8,357 bases of DNA, taken from the NCBI GenBank assembly GCA_029263435.1, contig JAJCXL010000231.1, forward strand, positions 1 through 8,357, written 5' to 3'. Position 1 is the first letter of the stretch. The number at the start of each line of letters is the position of its first letter. This document shows positions 1 through 5,602 of this stretch, piece by piece. The stretch comes from Acidobacteriota bacterium. GTDB taxonomy: Bacteria; Acidobacteriota; Vicinamibacteria; Marinacidobacterales; SMYC01. The translations under genes and the position numbers were made by a program. The notes under the pieces were generated by a model. The model had not been told where the DNA came from. It saw only the letters and a program-made list of their open reading frames with translations, and searched no databases.

Positions 1-914
1 CCGAGCACGCTCAAGTACCGGCCCGAGAACTCGCGGGCTTCGGGCGGAAAGGCGAGCGGTAGAAAGATCTGAGGCTCACCCCCCATCTGCATGAAGGACA
101 GGCCGTTGCCGTCGAAACCGGGAGGCAGGACACCGACGACCTCGTGCTCGACGCCGGCGAGCGAAAGCGTTTGTCCGAGGATGTCGGGACTACCGCCGAG
201 CCTGCTCTTCCAGAATCCGTGCGTTAGCAGACAGACCTTGGCCCGATCCGGAACTTCCTCCTCCTCCGTGAAAACCCGACCCATCATGGCGGAGACCCGC
301 AGGATCGGGAACAAGCTCGTGGATACGCGCAGGGCGGAGACTTCGATGGGATCGTCGAGCCCCGTGAGCGCCATGGGCGATCCCGAGATCGCGGCGAGGT
401 CGTCGAACCCTGAAACGCGCTCTCGCCAAGCCAGAAAGTTGGCCGGCGATACCGGGTTGTGGTACCGACCGCGCTCGGCGAAGCTTTCCCACACCATGGT
501 CAGCTGAGTTGGCTCATCGTAGGGGAGGGGAGTGAGGAGCACGTCGTCGACCACGCTGAAGACTGCGGTAGTGGCGCCAATCGACAACGCGAGGGTCGCG
601 ATGACCGCGACCGTAAATCCGGGTTGCTTCGTTAGCGATCGGAGTGCGTATCGTAGATCCGAAGAGAGCATGTCCCATCTCCATTCATTGACGAGGAGCC
701 ACATCGCGTCCCGGACGCATCCCGCCGCGTGGCCCATGAACCCGAGCGCGGAGGGCGCTTGCCCTCGCGCAACAAGAATCTCCCAGCTGCAGATGAGCTC
801 GGTGCGCCACTCCTCGCGAAACCCGTCCCGTCGATGCTCGGGGACGAGCCAGCTGGTGAGCGAGACGAGCCTCAACGCGGCACGGAGAGGTCGCGGCGTG
901 GCCGGGGTGCGCAT
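1..914 (-). CDS. MacB/FtsX-like ABC transporter permease, ADOP type (5' part, runs off left edge)
   Basis: Membrane permease of the MacB/FtsX superfamily; 304 codons are visible and the 3' end lies outside the window. Residues 1-81 form a soluble, Arg/Trp-rich segment (WLVPEHRRDGFREEW near 22-36) that matches my memory of the 'permease prefix domain' of acidobacterial ADOP proteins. The classical permease N-terminus then follows in the same frame (MLSSDLRYALRSLTKQPGF, 82-100), with a first membrane helix at about 99-123 ending in GATTAVFSVVD. After this comes the start of the periplasmic MacB-PCD-like domain (SPANFLAWRE, then GRVFTEEE and LTHGFWKSRLGG). The ATG at 914 begins one base after the PadR stop (TAGCATG), implying translational coupling. 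A second possible start is the ATG at 671, preceded by a GGAG-like sequence. I prefer 914 because the prefix is open in frame and family-like. Known relatives are thought to export peptides or small molecules or to remodel the envelope; the substrate here is unknown. Confidence 0.88.
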   Translation of the reverse strand, partial: MRTPATPRPLRAALRLVSLTSWLVPEHRRDGFREEWRTELICSWEILVARGQAPSALGFMGHAAGCVRDAMWLLVNEWRWDMLSSDLRYALRSLTKQPGFTVAVIATLALSIGATTAVFSVVDDVLLTPLPYDEPTQLTMVWESFAERGRYHNPVSPANFLAWRERVSGFDDLAAISGSPMALTGLDDPIEVSALRVSTSLFPILRVSAMMGRVFTEEEEVPDRAKVCLLTHGFWKSRLGGSPDILGQTLSLAGVEHEVVGVLPPGFDGNGLSFMQMGGEPQIFLPLAFPPEAREFSGRYLSVL

Positions 915-915
915 G

Positions 916-1242
916 CTATTTCGCCGCGAGATGCGCTAGCGCTTCCGCGAACATCGGAAATCGCTTGGAAGCTTCGGCGAGGCCTACCCGGCCGGTCTTG
1001 GTGAGCGCATAGTATTTACGCCGAGGGCGACCCGCCTTGCGCGCCACCTCGTCCTCCTCCCAATCGGAAAGGAGCAGGCGCTTTTTCACGAGCCGCCGCA
1101 ATGACGGGTAGACCGTGCCGCTCGGAAGGCCGGTCGCTTCCATGACGTCGAACCCGTAGCGATGACCCGAAGCGATCGCAGAGAGCACCGCAGCGGTCGC
1201 GTAAGTCCATTGGATAGAGTTCGTTTTCTTCGTTCCTGGCAT
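916..1242 (-). CDS. PadR family transcriptional regulator
   Basis: A 108-aa winged-helix repressor of the PadR family, short form lacking the long C-terminal dimerisation arm. The helix-turn-helix is visible as YGFDVMEATGLPSGTVYPSL (about 29-48). The wing follows as LVKKRLLLSDWEEDEVARKAGRPRRKYYALTKTG in two parts (51-70 and 71-84), including the family-typical GRPRRKYY. The reading frame stays open far upstream to 1791, but that extension lies antisense to the next gene and crosses the operator repeats, so I chose ATG 1242. There is no Shine-Dalgarno sequence before this start. It lies three bases downstream of a tandem palindrome that is probably its own binding site, so autorepression is likely. 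The permease follows immediately, and PadR-ADOP pairs are a recurrent arrangement, so it probably controls that transporter. Function by family is secure; the inducer is unknown. Confidence 0.92.
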   Translation of the reverse strand: MPGTKKTNSIQWTYATAAVLSAIASGHRYGFDVMEATGLPSGTVYPSLRRLVKKRLLLSDWEEDEVARKAGRPRRKYYALTKTGRVGLAEASKRFPMFAEALAHLAAK

Positions 1243-1244
1243 AC

Positions 1245-1284
1245 CTATGTAGATTACTACAATGCTATGTAGATTACTACATTG
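1245..1284. promoter_or_regulatory. Tandem PadR-like operator: two 20-bp direct repeats, each a palindrome
   Basis: Two consecutive 20-bp units (1245-1264 and 1265-1284) differ at only two positions. The core of the second, ATGTAGATTACTACAT (1267-1282), is an inverted repeat with perfect 6-bp arms around ATTA. The core of the first (1247-1262) has one arm mismatch. The dyad with ATGTAG/CTACAT arms resembles known PadR operators, which are typically ATGT-N-ACAT. A 20-bp period places two dimers on roughly the same face of the helix. The sites lie 3 bp upstream of the padR start and overlap its likely -10 region. They also lie about 100 bp upstream of the divergent gene at 1387, so both directions could be controlled. 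Confidence 0.8.
1251..1256 (-). promoter_or_regulatory. Possible -10 element of the padR promoter (leaderless start)
   Basis: On the minus strand, TAATCT lies 8 nt upstream of the ATG at 1242, so transcription would begin at or within two bases of the start codon. No Shine-Dalgarno sequence is present between them. The hexamer lies inside the proximal PadR palindrome, so binding there would block RNA polymerase. I see no convincing -35 hexamer, so this is tentative. Confidence 0.3.
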
Positions 1285-1332
1285 ACCTCGTCGAGGACGA
1301 ACGTGCCATCGGAATGGGCTCTTACGAGAGCG

Positions 1333-1341
1333 TGCTATCAT
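1333..1341 (+). promoter_or_regulatory. Possible extended -10 promoter for the six-gene plus-strand run
   Basis: TGC followed by TATCAT gives an extended -10 element (TGn-TATAAT-like), with a predicted start near 1348 and a leader of about 39 nt to the ATG at 1387. No good -35 is visible at 16-18 bp upstream, which extended -10 promoters can tolerate. It is the only promoter-like sequence I find between the PadR operator and 1387. Confidence 0.35.
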
Positions 1342-1373
1342 CTCCGGCTCGCAACCCCGCGAAATATTCATCC

Positions 1374-1380
1374 AAGGAGA
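1374..1380 (+). promoter_or_regulatory. Strong Shine-Dalgarno sequence deciding the start at 1387
   Basis: AAGGAGA lies 6 nt before the ATG at 1387. It is the best ribosome binding site in the window. It rules out the longer in-frame start at 1282, which would begin inside the PadR operator. Confidence 0.85.
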
Positions 1381-1386
1381 TTTGGA

Positions 1387-1824
1387 ATGTCCTCTGATAA
1401 ACCCGACTACCACGACGCTGACTTGATGCTCCGCGTCTACGAAATGCGCCGTGAAGCGAAGACGCGCGAAGTGCGTGACGCTCTCAACGGGCAGTTCTTC
1501 CCGAAGAGCTATGACGACGTCAAAGCCGTGACTCAAGATCCGAAGAATCCGTTGAACCAGGCCTATCGGCAGCTCAGCGGCTATTGGGAGCTCGTCTTCG
1601 GCATGGCGAAAAACGGAATCGTGAATGCGGACTATCTCGTCGAGTGCAATGGCGAGGGGTTCTTCTTTTTCGCGAAGCTCCATCCTTACCTCGATCAGAT
1701 CCGCGCGGATGGCTCGCCGACGGCCTTTCAGAACCTGGAATGGGCGACGAAAGAGTGTGAGACCGGCAAGAAGTTGTTCGAGCAGATGCAAGCGATCATC
1801 AAGAAGTACACCGCCGCCCAGTAG
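1387..1824 (+). CDS. Conserved-looking uncharacterised 145-aa cytosolic protein
   Basis: I do not recognise a named family with confidence. The protein has no signal peptide or membrane segment and is rich in charged and aromatic residues. Its features resemble a group of acidobacterial hypothetical proteins I remember only loosely. These are an N-terminal helix LRVYEMRREAKTREVRDAL (15-33), then FFPKSYDDV (37-45), a central SGYWELVFGMAKNGIVNADYL (64-84, a helical pair), an aromatic stretch ECNGEGFFFFAKLHPYL (86-102) and a C-terminal helix EQMQAIIKKY (132-141). The fold is probably all-helical. It is the first gene of the plus-strand run and ends 7 nt before the methyltransferase start, so the two are probably co-translated. 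An AAGGAGA site sets its start. A role as an accessory or stress-response subunit would be a guess. Confidence 0.8.
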   Translation: MSSDKPDYHDADLMLRVYEMRREAKTREVRDALNGQFFPKSYDDVKAVTQDPKNPLNQAYRQLSGYWELVFGMAKNGIVNADYLVECNGEGFFFFAKLHPYLDQIRADGSPTAFQNLEWATKECETGKKLFEQMQAIIKKYTAAQ

Positions 1825-1831
1825 CGATTCG

Positions 1832-2632
1832 GTGAAGTTCGAGAGTGACGATGTCGCTCGCTACTACGAGCGCAACACTCCCGGCTTTCTCGCGCGCGGC
1901 CAGGGTGGCTCCCTCGGAGTCATCCACCGCGCGGTCTGGGCCGATGGGGTCACGAGCCGAGACCAAGCCTTCCACCACGTCCATGACGTGCTTCGACGTC
2001 GTGCAGAAGAGATGGGCGCGTCCCGAGTCCTCGATTTGGGGTGCGGGACCGGCGCGAGCTTGGAGCGAGTGGGTGCTCGAGCCGAAGAGATCCTAGGCGT
2101 CACCAACAGTCACACCCATGCGGCACTTGCCCGGGAGCGTCTCGGTAGCCGTGCGATCGTGTTCGAGCAGGATTTCTGCTCTACCCCGCTACCCGATGCC
2201 GTCGATCTCGCTTACGGGATCGAGTCCTTCGTGCAAGCGCCGAGCGCAGAGGCGTTTTTCGACAACGTCGGCAGAGCGTTGTCTTCGGGCGGGTGTCTCG
2301 CTCTTTGCGACGATTTTCTCGAGTCGGATCGGTCTCATCCGCTCGTCGCTACGTTCCGGCATGGATGGCAGGCAACTTCGTTACTAGCTCCGCGGGAGGT
2401 GGACGCCATCGCCGCTACGTCCGAGCTCGACCTCATCGAGGATCGTGATTGGACCGATTTTCTCGAGCTAGACCGTCCCCGCGACCGGCTCCTACGCGCC
2501 TATGTCGCATTGCTCCAGCCATTTGCCAAGCACCGGCCTCGGTTTCGCAGTCTCGCCGGCGGTAGCGCCCTACGGATGTGCTTGAAGCGAGGCCTCGTCC
2601 GCTACAGATACCGCGTGTGGCGCAAGCGGTGA
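1832..2632 (+). CDS. Class I SAM-dependent methyltransferase, Erg6/small-molecule C-methyltransferase-like
   Basis: A 266-aa Rossmann-fold methyltransferase. SAM-binding motif I is VLDLGCGTG (66-74), followed by an acidic post-I region, then EQDFCSTPLPD and DLAYGIESFVQAP (112-137), corresponding to motifs II/III. The N-terminal ARYYERNTPGFL (9-20) and IHRAVWADGV (31-40) resemble the lid region of Erg6, tocopherol and geranyl-diphosphate methyltransferases, where this part holds a hydrophobic substrate. A lipid, quinone or isoprenoid acceptor is therefore more likely than a protein or nucleic acid, but this is an inference. The start is GTG 1832; there is no upstream in-frame ATG outside the preceding gene and no clear Shine-Dalgarno sequence. 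The 7-nt gap suggests coupling to the gene before it. The C-terminus is strongly basic (LKRGLVRYRYRVWRKR), which could favour contact with a membrane surface. Confidence 0.85.
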   Translation: MKFESDDVARYYERNTPGFLARGQGGSLGVIHRAVWADGVTSRDQAFHHVHDVLRRRAEEMGASRVLDLGCGTGASLERVGARAEEILGVTNSHTHAALARERLGSRAIVFEQDFCSTPLPDAVDLAYGIESFVQAPSAEAFFDNVGRALSSGGCLALCDDFLESDRSHPLVATFRHGWQATSLLAPREVDAIAATSELDLIEDRDWTDFLELDRPRDRLLRAYVALLQPFAKHRPRFRSLAGGSALRMCLKRGLVRYRYRVWRKR

Positions 2633-2634
2633 GC

Positions 2635-2640
2635 TATCAT
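2635..2640 (+). promoter_or_regulatory. Possible internal -10 element giving a leaderless yceI-like transcript
   Basis: TATCAT ends 7 nt before the ATG at 2648, so transcription from it would start at about the A of the start codon. The 15-nt gap between the two genes contains no Shine-Dalgarno sequence. The same GCTATCAT string occurs in the candidate promoter at 1334-1341. No -35 is recognisable. The gene could equally be read only as part of the operon. Confidence 0.25.
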
Positions 2641-2647
2641 TGCGACC

Positions 2648-3220
2648 ATGAAATGGGGCGCCTGTTCCATCCTGCTCGCGCTGAGCTGCTCGGGATACGC
2701 TGAGTCCAACCGCTATGAGATCGACCCCGACCACCTCACGGTGGGCTTCCTCGTGGAGCACGTGGGGTTCGCGAAGGTCTTCGGGATGTTCCGCGACGCA
2801 TCCGGTGGGTTTACGTTCGACGAAGGGACCGGCGAGATTACCGACGTTCGTGTCGTCGTGCGCACCGCGAGCGTTTTCACCGGCGTGGAAGCTCGCGACG
2901 GACATCTACGAAGCGAAGACTTTTTCGACGTGGAGCAGTTTCCGGAGATGGTTTTCGAAGCGAAGCGAGCGGTCTTGAGCGAAAGGGCTGCCGTCGTCGC
3001 AGGCACGCTGACACTTCGCGGACAAACGCAACCTCTGCAGCTCGAGCTCACCTGGAACAAGAGCGGCGTATCACCGCTGCCCGGCAATCCCTATGTCGCC
3101 GGCATGTCGGCCCGGGGCCGCTTTCCGCGCAGTGCCTTCGGCATGAGCTACGGCGTCGCCGACGGACTGGTCGGAGACGACGTCGAGCTCATCATTGAGC
3201 TCGAAGCTCATCGGAAGTAG
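2648..3220 (+). CDS. YceI family exported lipocalin-like protein
   Basis: A 190-aa secreted protein whose family folds as an extended, lipocalin-like beta barrel. Characterised homologues bind polyprenyl or long-chain amphiphiles in the periplasm. Residues 1-19 form a short signal peptide (hydrophobic CSILLALSCSGYA, with probable signal peptidase I cleavage after GYA). The Cys at 14 is poorly placed for a lipobox, so I do not call a lipoprotein. Family hallmarks are YEIDPDHLTVGFLVEHVGF (23-41), RDGHLRSEDFFDVEQFP (83-99), LTLRGQTQPL (121-130) and RGRFPRSAFGMSYG (156-169). Length is normal for the family. It lies 15 nt after the methyltransferase and 9 nt before the sulfatase-fold enzyme. Its isoprenoid-binding family function would fit a lipid-related gene set, but the ligand is unknown. 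Confidence 0.93.
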   Translation: MKWGACSILLALSCSGYAESNRYEIDPDHLTVGFLVEHVGFAKVFGMFRDASGGFTFDEGTGEITDVRVVVRTASVFTGVEARDGHLRSEDFFDVEQFPEMVFEAKRAVLSERAAVVAGTLTLRGQTQPLQLELTWNKSGVSPLPGNPYVAGMSARGRFPRSAFGMSYGVADGLVGDDVELIIELEAHRK

Positions 3221-3229
3221 CCCGGCTCG

Positions 3230-4849
3230 ATGAACCGAGCGCGGCGGCAGTCCTTCGTGCGAAGGGGGCTCGTCCCGCTCGCGGCGTTCGTGTACTTCAA
3301 CCTGCTGTTCAGCTTCGAGAACCTCCCCTCCACGCCGGTTCTTCGGCCCGTGCTCAAGATCTCCATCGAAGCTTTGGTTCTCGTGGGTGCTCTGGCGGGC
3401 GTGCTCCAGCTGGGGTGGAAGCCGTCTCGATTGACCAAGTCGCTCGTGGCTCTCGCTATTTTCGTAATGAGCGTCGTGCGATATGTCGACGTGACCGCGC
3501 TTGGCGTTCTCGGCCGCGAGTTCAACCTCCACGGGGACTTCCCGCATCTTCATCGAGTGTTCGAGATGTTCTGGGGGGCGATCTCGCCTTGGACGGGTGC
3601 GGCCGTGATCGCCGGCTTCGTCGGGGTCACGACGCTTTGCGTTCTCATGAATCGCTACGGTCTATCCGTCTGGGAGCGAGCGCTCACGCATCCCGCGGCC
3701 AGACGATGGGCGCTCGTTGTCGTGGCACTTGGGTTGGTGGGGTTCATGCTCACACCGGGACGCCCCTTTGCGTTCACGACCAGCGCGATGATCGTCAAAC
3801 AAGTCGCGAACCTTCGCGCCGGAGAGGCGGAGCTCCTCGCGCTCGAGACGATCGAATGGCCTGCGCCGAATCTCGATTCCAATCTCGAGCGGCTCGCCGG
3901 CGCTCATGTCGTCCTCGTTTTTCTCGAATCGTACGGGGTCACGCTCATCGAGGACGCGCACCACTTCGATGCCATCGAGCCGCGCTACCGGGACCTCGAA
4001 ACGCGGTTGGAAGCGTCGGGCTATCATTTTCGCTCATCTCAGATCCAATCTCCGACGTTCGGCGGCGGTTCGTGGAGGGCGCATGCGACGTTTCTGAGCG
4101 GCGTCCAGGTCGATTCGGAGCACATTTACGATGCCCTGGTGAGATCCGAGCGCCAAACGCTCGTATCGGTGCTGCGGGATCGTGGCTACCGCACGGTTGC
4201 GGCGGAGCCGGGGATCAAGTGGTTCTGGCCCGACGGTGAGTTCTACGGGTTCGACGAGATCTATGCCTTCGGCGATCTCGGCTATGACGGACCCCCGATG
4301 GGTTGGTGGAAGATTCCCGACCAGTACACCCTCCATCGTGTCGCGAGGAGAGAGCTCGAGAATGCCGAACGCCCGGTCTTCGCGAAGTTCTCTCTGATCA
4401 TGAGCCACATTCCGTACTATCCCGTGCCGCCCTATGTCGAGGACTGGACCCGGTTCGACGATGGCACGGCGTTCGATGGTGCCAGGAAATCGGTGGCGCA
4501 CGATGCCTATCGGGACATGAGGGAGCTCTCGAGCTGGTACGTGGAGGCGTTTCGCTATGAGCTCGACGTTCTCGAAGGCTTCTTGCTCCGCTATGTCCCC
4601 GACAACGCGTTGACGATCGTCATTGGAGATCATCAGCCTCCGAAGCTCGTGACTCATGACAATGACAGCTGGGCGGTGCCGATGCACGTCTTCAGCCGCC
4701 GCGCGGAGCTCGTCGATGCCTTCGAGCCGCTCGGCTTCGAGCCCGGGCTCGTGCCTTTGTCGCCGAGTGCTCTGAGAATGGCGGATTTCCTCGAGCGCTT
4801 CCTCGAGATCTATCATGAGGACCACATTCGGTCGAAGACGGATGAGTGA
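3230..4849 (+). CDS. Membrane-anchored sulfatase-fold enzyme, LtaS/phosphoglycerol- or phosphoethanolamine-transferase-like
   Basis: A 539-aa protein with about five membrane helices in the first 178 residues (around 14-29, 42-62, 69-88, 118-140, 159-176). A large extracytoplasmic alkaline-phosphatase/sulfatase-type domain follows, the architecture of LtaS, MdoB and related transferases. Likely metal ligands are Glu233 in VFLESYG and Asp467-His468 in VIGDHQP. These align by pattern with LtaS Glu255 and Asp475-His476. The nucleophile is probably Ser281 in SPTFGGGSW, where LtaS has Thr. His393 in MSHIPY matches the conserved substrate-side His. No Cys-x-Pro-x-Arg sulfatase motif is present, so it should not need formylglycine and is probably not a true sulfatase. 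Inferred role: moving a phospho-alcohol group from a membrane lipid to a glycan or lipid. It lies 9 nt after the YceI gene and 3 nt before the CDP-alcohol phosphatidyltransferase. The exact substrate is unresolved. Confidence 0.87.
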   Translation: MNRARRQSFVRRGLVPLAAFVYFNLLFSFENLPSTPVLRPVLKISIEALVLVGALAGVLQLGWKPSRLTKSLVALAIFVMSVVRYVDVTALGVLGREFNLHGDFPHLHRVFEMFWGAISPWTGAAVIAGFVGVTTLCVLMNRYGLSVWERALTHPAARRWALVVVALGLVGFMLTPGRPFAFTTSAMIVKQVANLRAGEAELLALETIEWPAPNLDSNLERLAGAHVVLVFLESYGVTLIEDAHHFDAIEPRYRDLETRLEASGYHFRSSQIQSPTFGGGSWRAHATFLSGVQVDSEHIYDALVRSERQTLVSVLRDRGYRTVAAEPGIKWFWPDGEFYGFDEIYAFGDLGYDGPPMGWWKIPDQYTLHRVARRELENAERPVFAKFSLIMSHIPYYPVPPYVEDWTRFDDGTAFDGARKSVAHDAYRDMRELSSWYVEAFRYELDVLEGFLLRYVPDNALTIVIGDHQPPKLVTHDNDSWAVPMHVFSRRAELVDAFEPLGFEPGLVPLSPSALRMADFLERFLEIYHEDHIRSKTDE

Positions 4850-4852
4850 GCG

Positions 4853-5602
4853 ATGAGTCCGGAAGTTTCCGCGCTGAAGAGGCAGTCCAGAGGCGTTGCC
4901 TTCGCTGGTGGCGCCGTGATCTTATGCTTCGGTCTCGTCTGGGGAGCGTCGCAGCCGCGATGGCTCCTGGGCTCGCTTTCGGTGTGGGCCTACTGCCTGT
5001 GGCTGTTATTCCGCCATCTCGAGGAGAACCGCGGGCAAGGGGATGTCGGCCCTCGCGCGTCGATTGGGCTTGCGACCGCGGTCACGCTCGTTCGCGGTGC
5101 GCTCCTCGCGGTCGCTGCCGGGTTTCTCTTCGTCCCGATGGCGACAGGGTGGGGCGAATGGGTGCCGGCGGTGACTTATTCCTTGGCCTCGATTTTGGAC
5201 CACGTGGACGGTCGGGTGGCGCGGGCGCTCCAGAGAACGACTCGGCTCGGCGAGACGCTAGACATGGAGCTCGACGCGGCCGGGATTCTCATCGCGAGCG
5301 CGTTGGCCATTCACTACGGGAAGCTCCCGGTTTGGTATCTCGCGATTGGATTGGCGCGATACGCCTTCGTGGCGGGCCTTTGGTGGCGTCGTCGGCGCGG
5401 GCTTCGAACCGAACCTCTTGACCCCAGCTCCACTCGGCGTCTCCTCGCGGGCGTTCAGATGGGTTTCTTGAGCGTCAGTCTATGGCCTCCCGTCGCCGCG
5501 GAGCTCACCGGGCTGCTCGCCCCGGGCTTCGGAGGGATCACGCTCGCCATGTTCCTGCGCGACTGGCTTCAAGTGTCGGCGAGGCTGCCGCGCCGAGCAT
5601 GA
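4853..5602 (+). CDS. CDP-alcohol phosphatidyltransferase family protein
   Basis: A 249-aa integral membrane enzyme of the family that joins a CDP-activated lipid or polyol to an alcohol acceptor, releasing CMP (for example PgsA, PssA, inositol-phosphate and archaetidyl transferases). The catalytic signature D-x2-DG-x2-AR-x8-G-x3-D-x3-D is complete: Asp116, Asp119-Gly120, Ala123-Arg124, Gly133, Asp137 and Asp141. It therefore looks active. Hydrophobic segments lie near 15-33, 37-53, 74-95, 104-117, 142-155, 160-176 and 200-235, interrupted by a basic WWRRRRG loop (177-183). The acceptor cannot be deduced. It does not look like a plain housekeeping PgsA or PssA, and its neighbours suggest a dedicated pathway. 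It starts 3 nt after the sulfatase-fold gene and overlaps the next gene by 4 bp (ATGA), so tight co-expression is expected. Confidence 0.93.
   Translation: MSPEVSALKRQSRGVAFAGGAVILCFGLVWGASQPRWLLGSLSVWAYCLWLLFRHLEENRGQGDVGPRASIGLATAVTLVRGALLAVAAGFLFVPMATGWGEWVPAVTYSLASILDHVDGRVARALQRTTRLGETLDMELDAAGILIASALAIHYGKLPVWYLAIGLARYAFVAGLWWRRRRGLRTEPLDPSSTRRLLAGVQMGFLSVSLWPPVAAELTGLLAPGFGGITLAMFLRDWLQVSARLPRRA

Noticed and set aside
1286..1296. CCTCGTCGAGG dyad beside the PadR operator
   Set aside because: Short 5-bp arms in GC-rich sequence, and not repeated. It is probably chance.
1282..1386. Upstream extension of the 145-aa protein to ATG 1282
   Set aside because: It would begin inside the PadR operator and carry a basic, unstructured leader. 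The ATG at 1387 has AAGGAGA at ideal spacing.
916..1791. Long 291-codon reading of the PadR frame
   Set aside because: The upstream two thirds lie antisense to the 145-aa protein gene, cross the operator repeats and show no PadR-family content. The family-sized protein starts at 1242.
2648..2707. Lipoprotein signal on the YceI-like protein
   Set aside because: The Cys at residue 14 is preceded by A-L-S rather than a proper lipobox with Leu at -3. A signal peptidase I site after GYA fits better.
4034..4825. 263-codon open frame antisense to the sulfatase-fold gene
   Set aside because: Composition is a mirror of the well-supported sense gene, rich in Arg, Glu and His, with no recognisable domain, as expected from GC-rich third positions.
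5482..5598. Longer start for the flippase-like protein at 5482
   Set aside because: This would overlap 120 bp of the CDP-alcohol phosphatidyltransferase and add a basic non-family tail. The ATGA overlap at 5599 is the normal coupled start.
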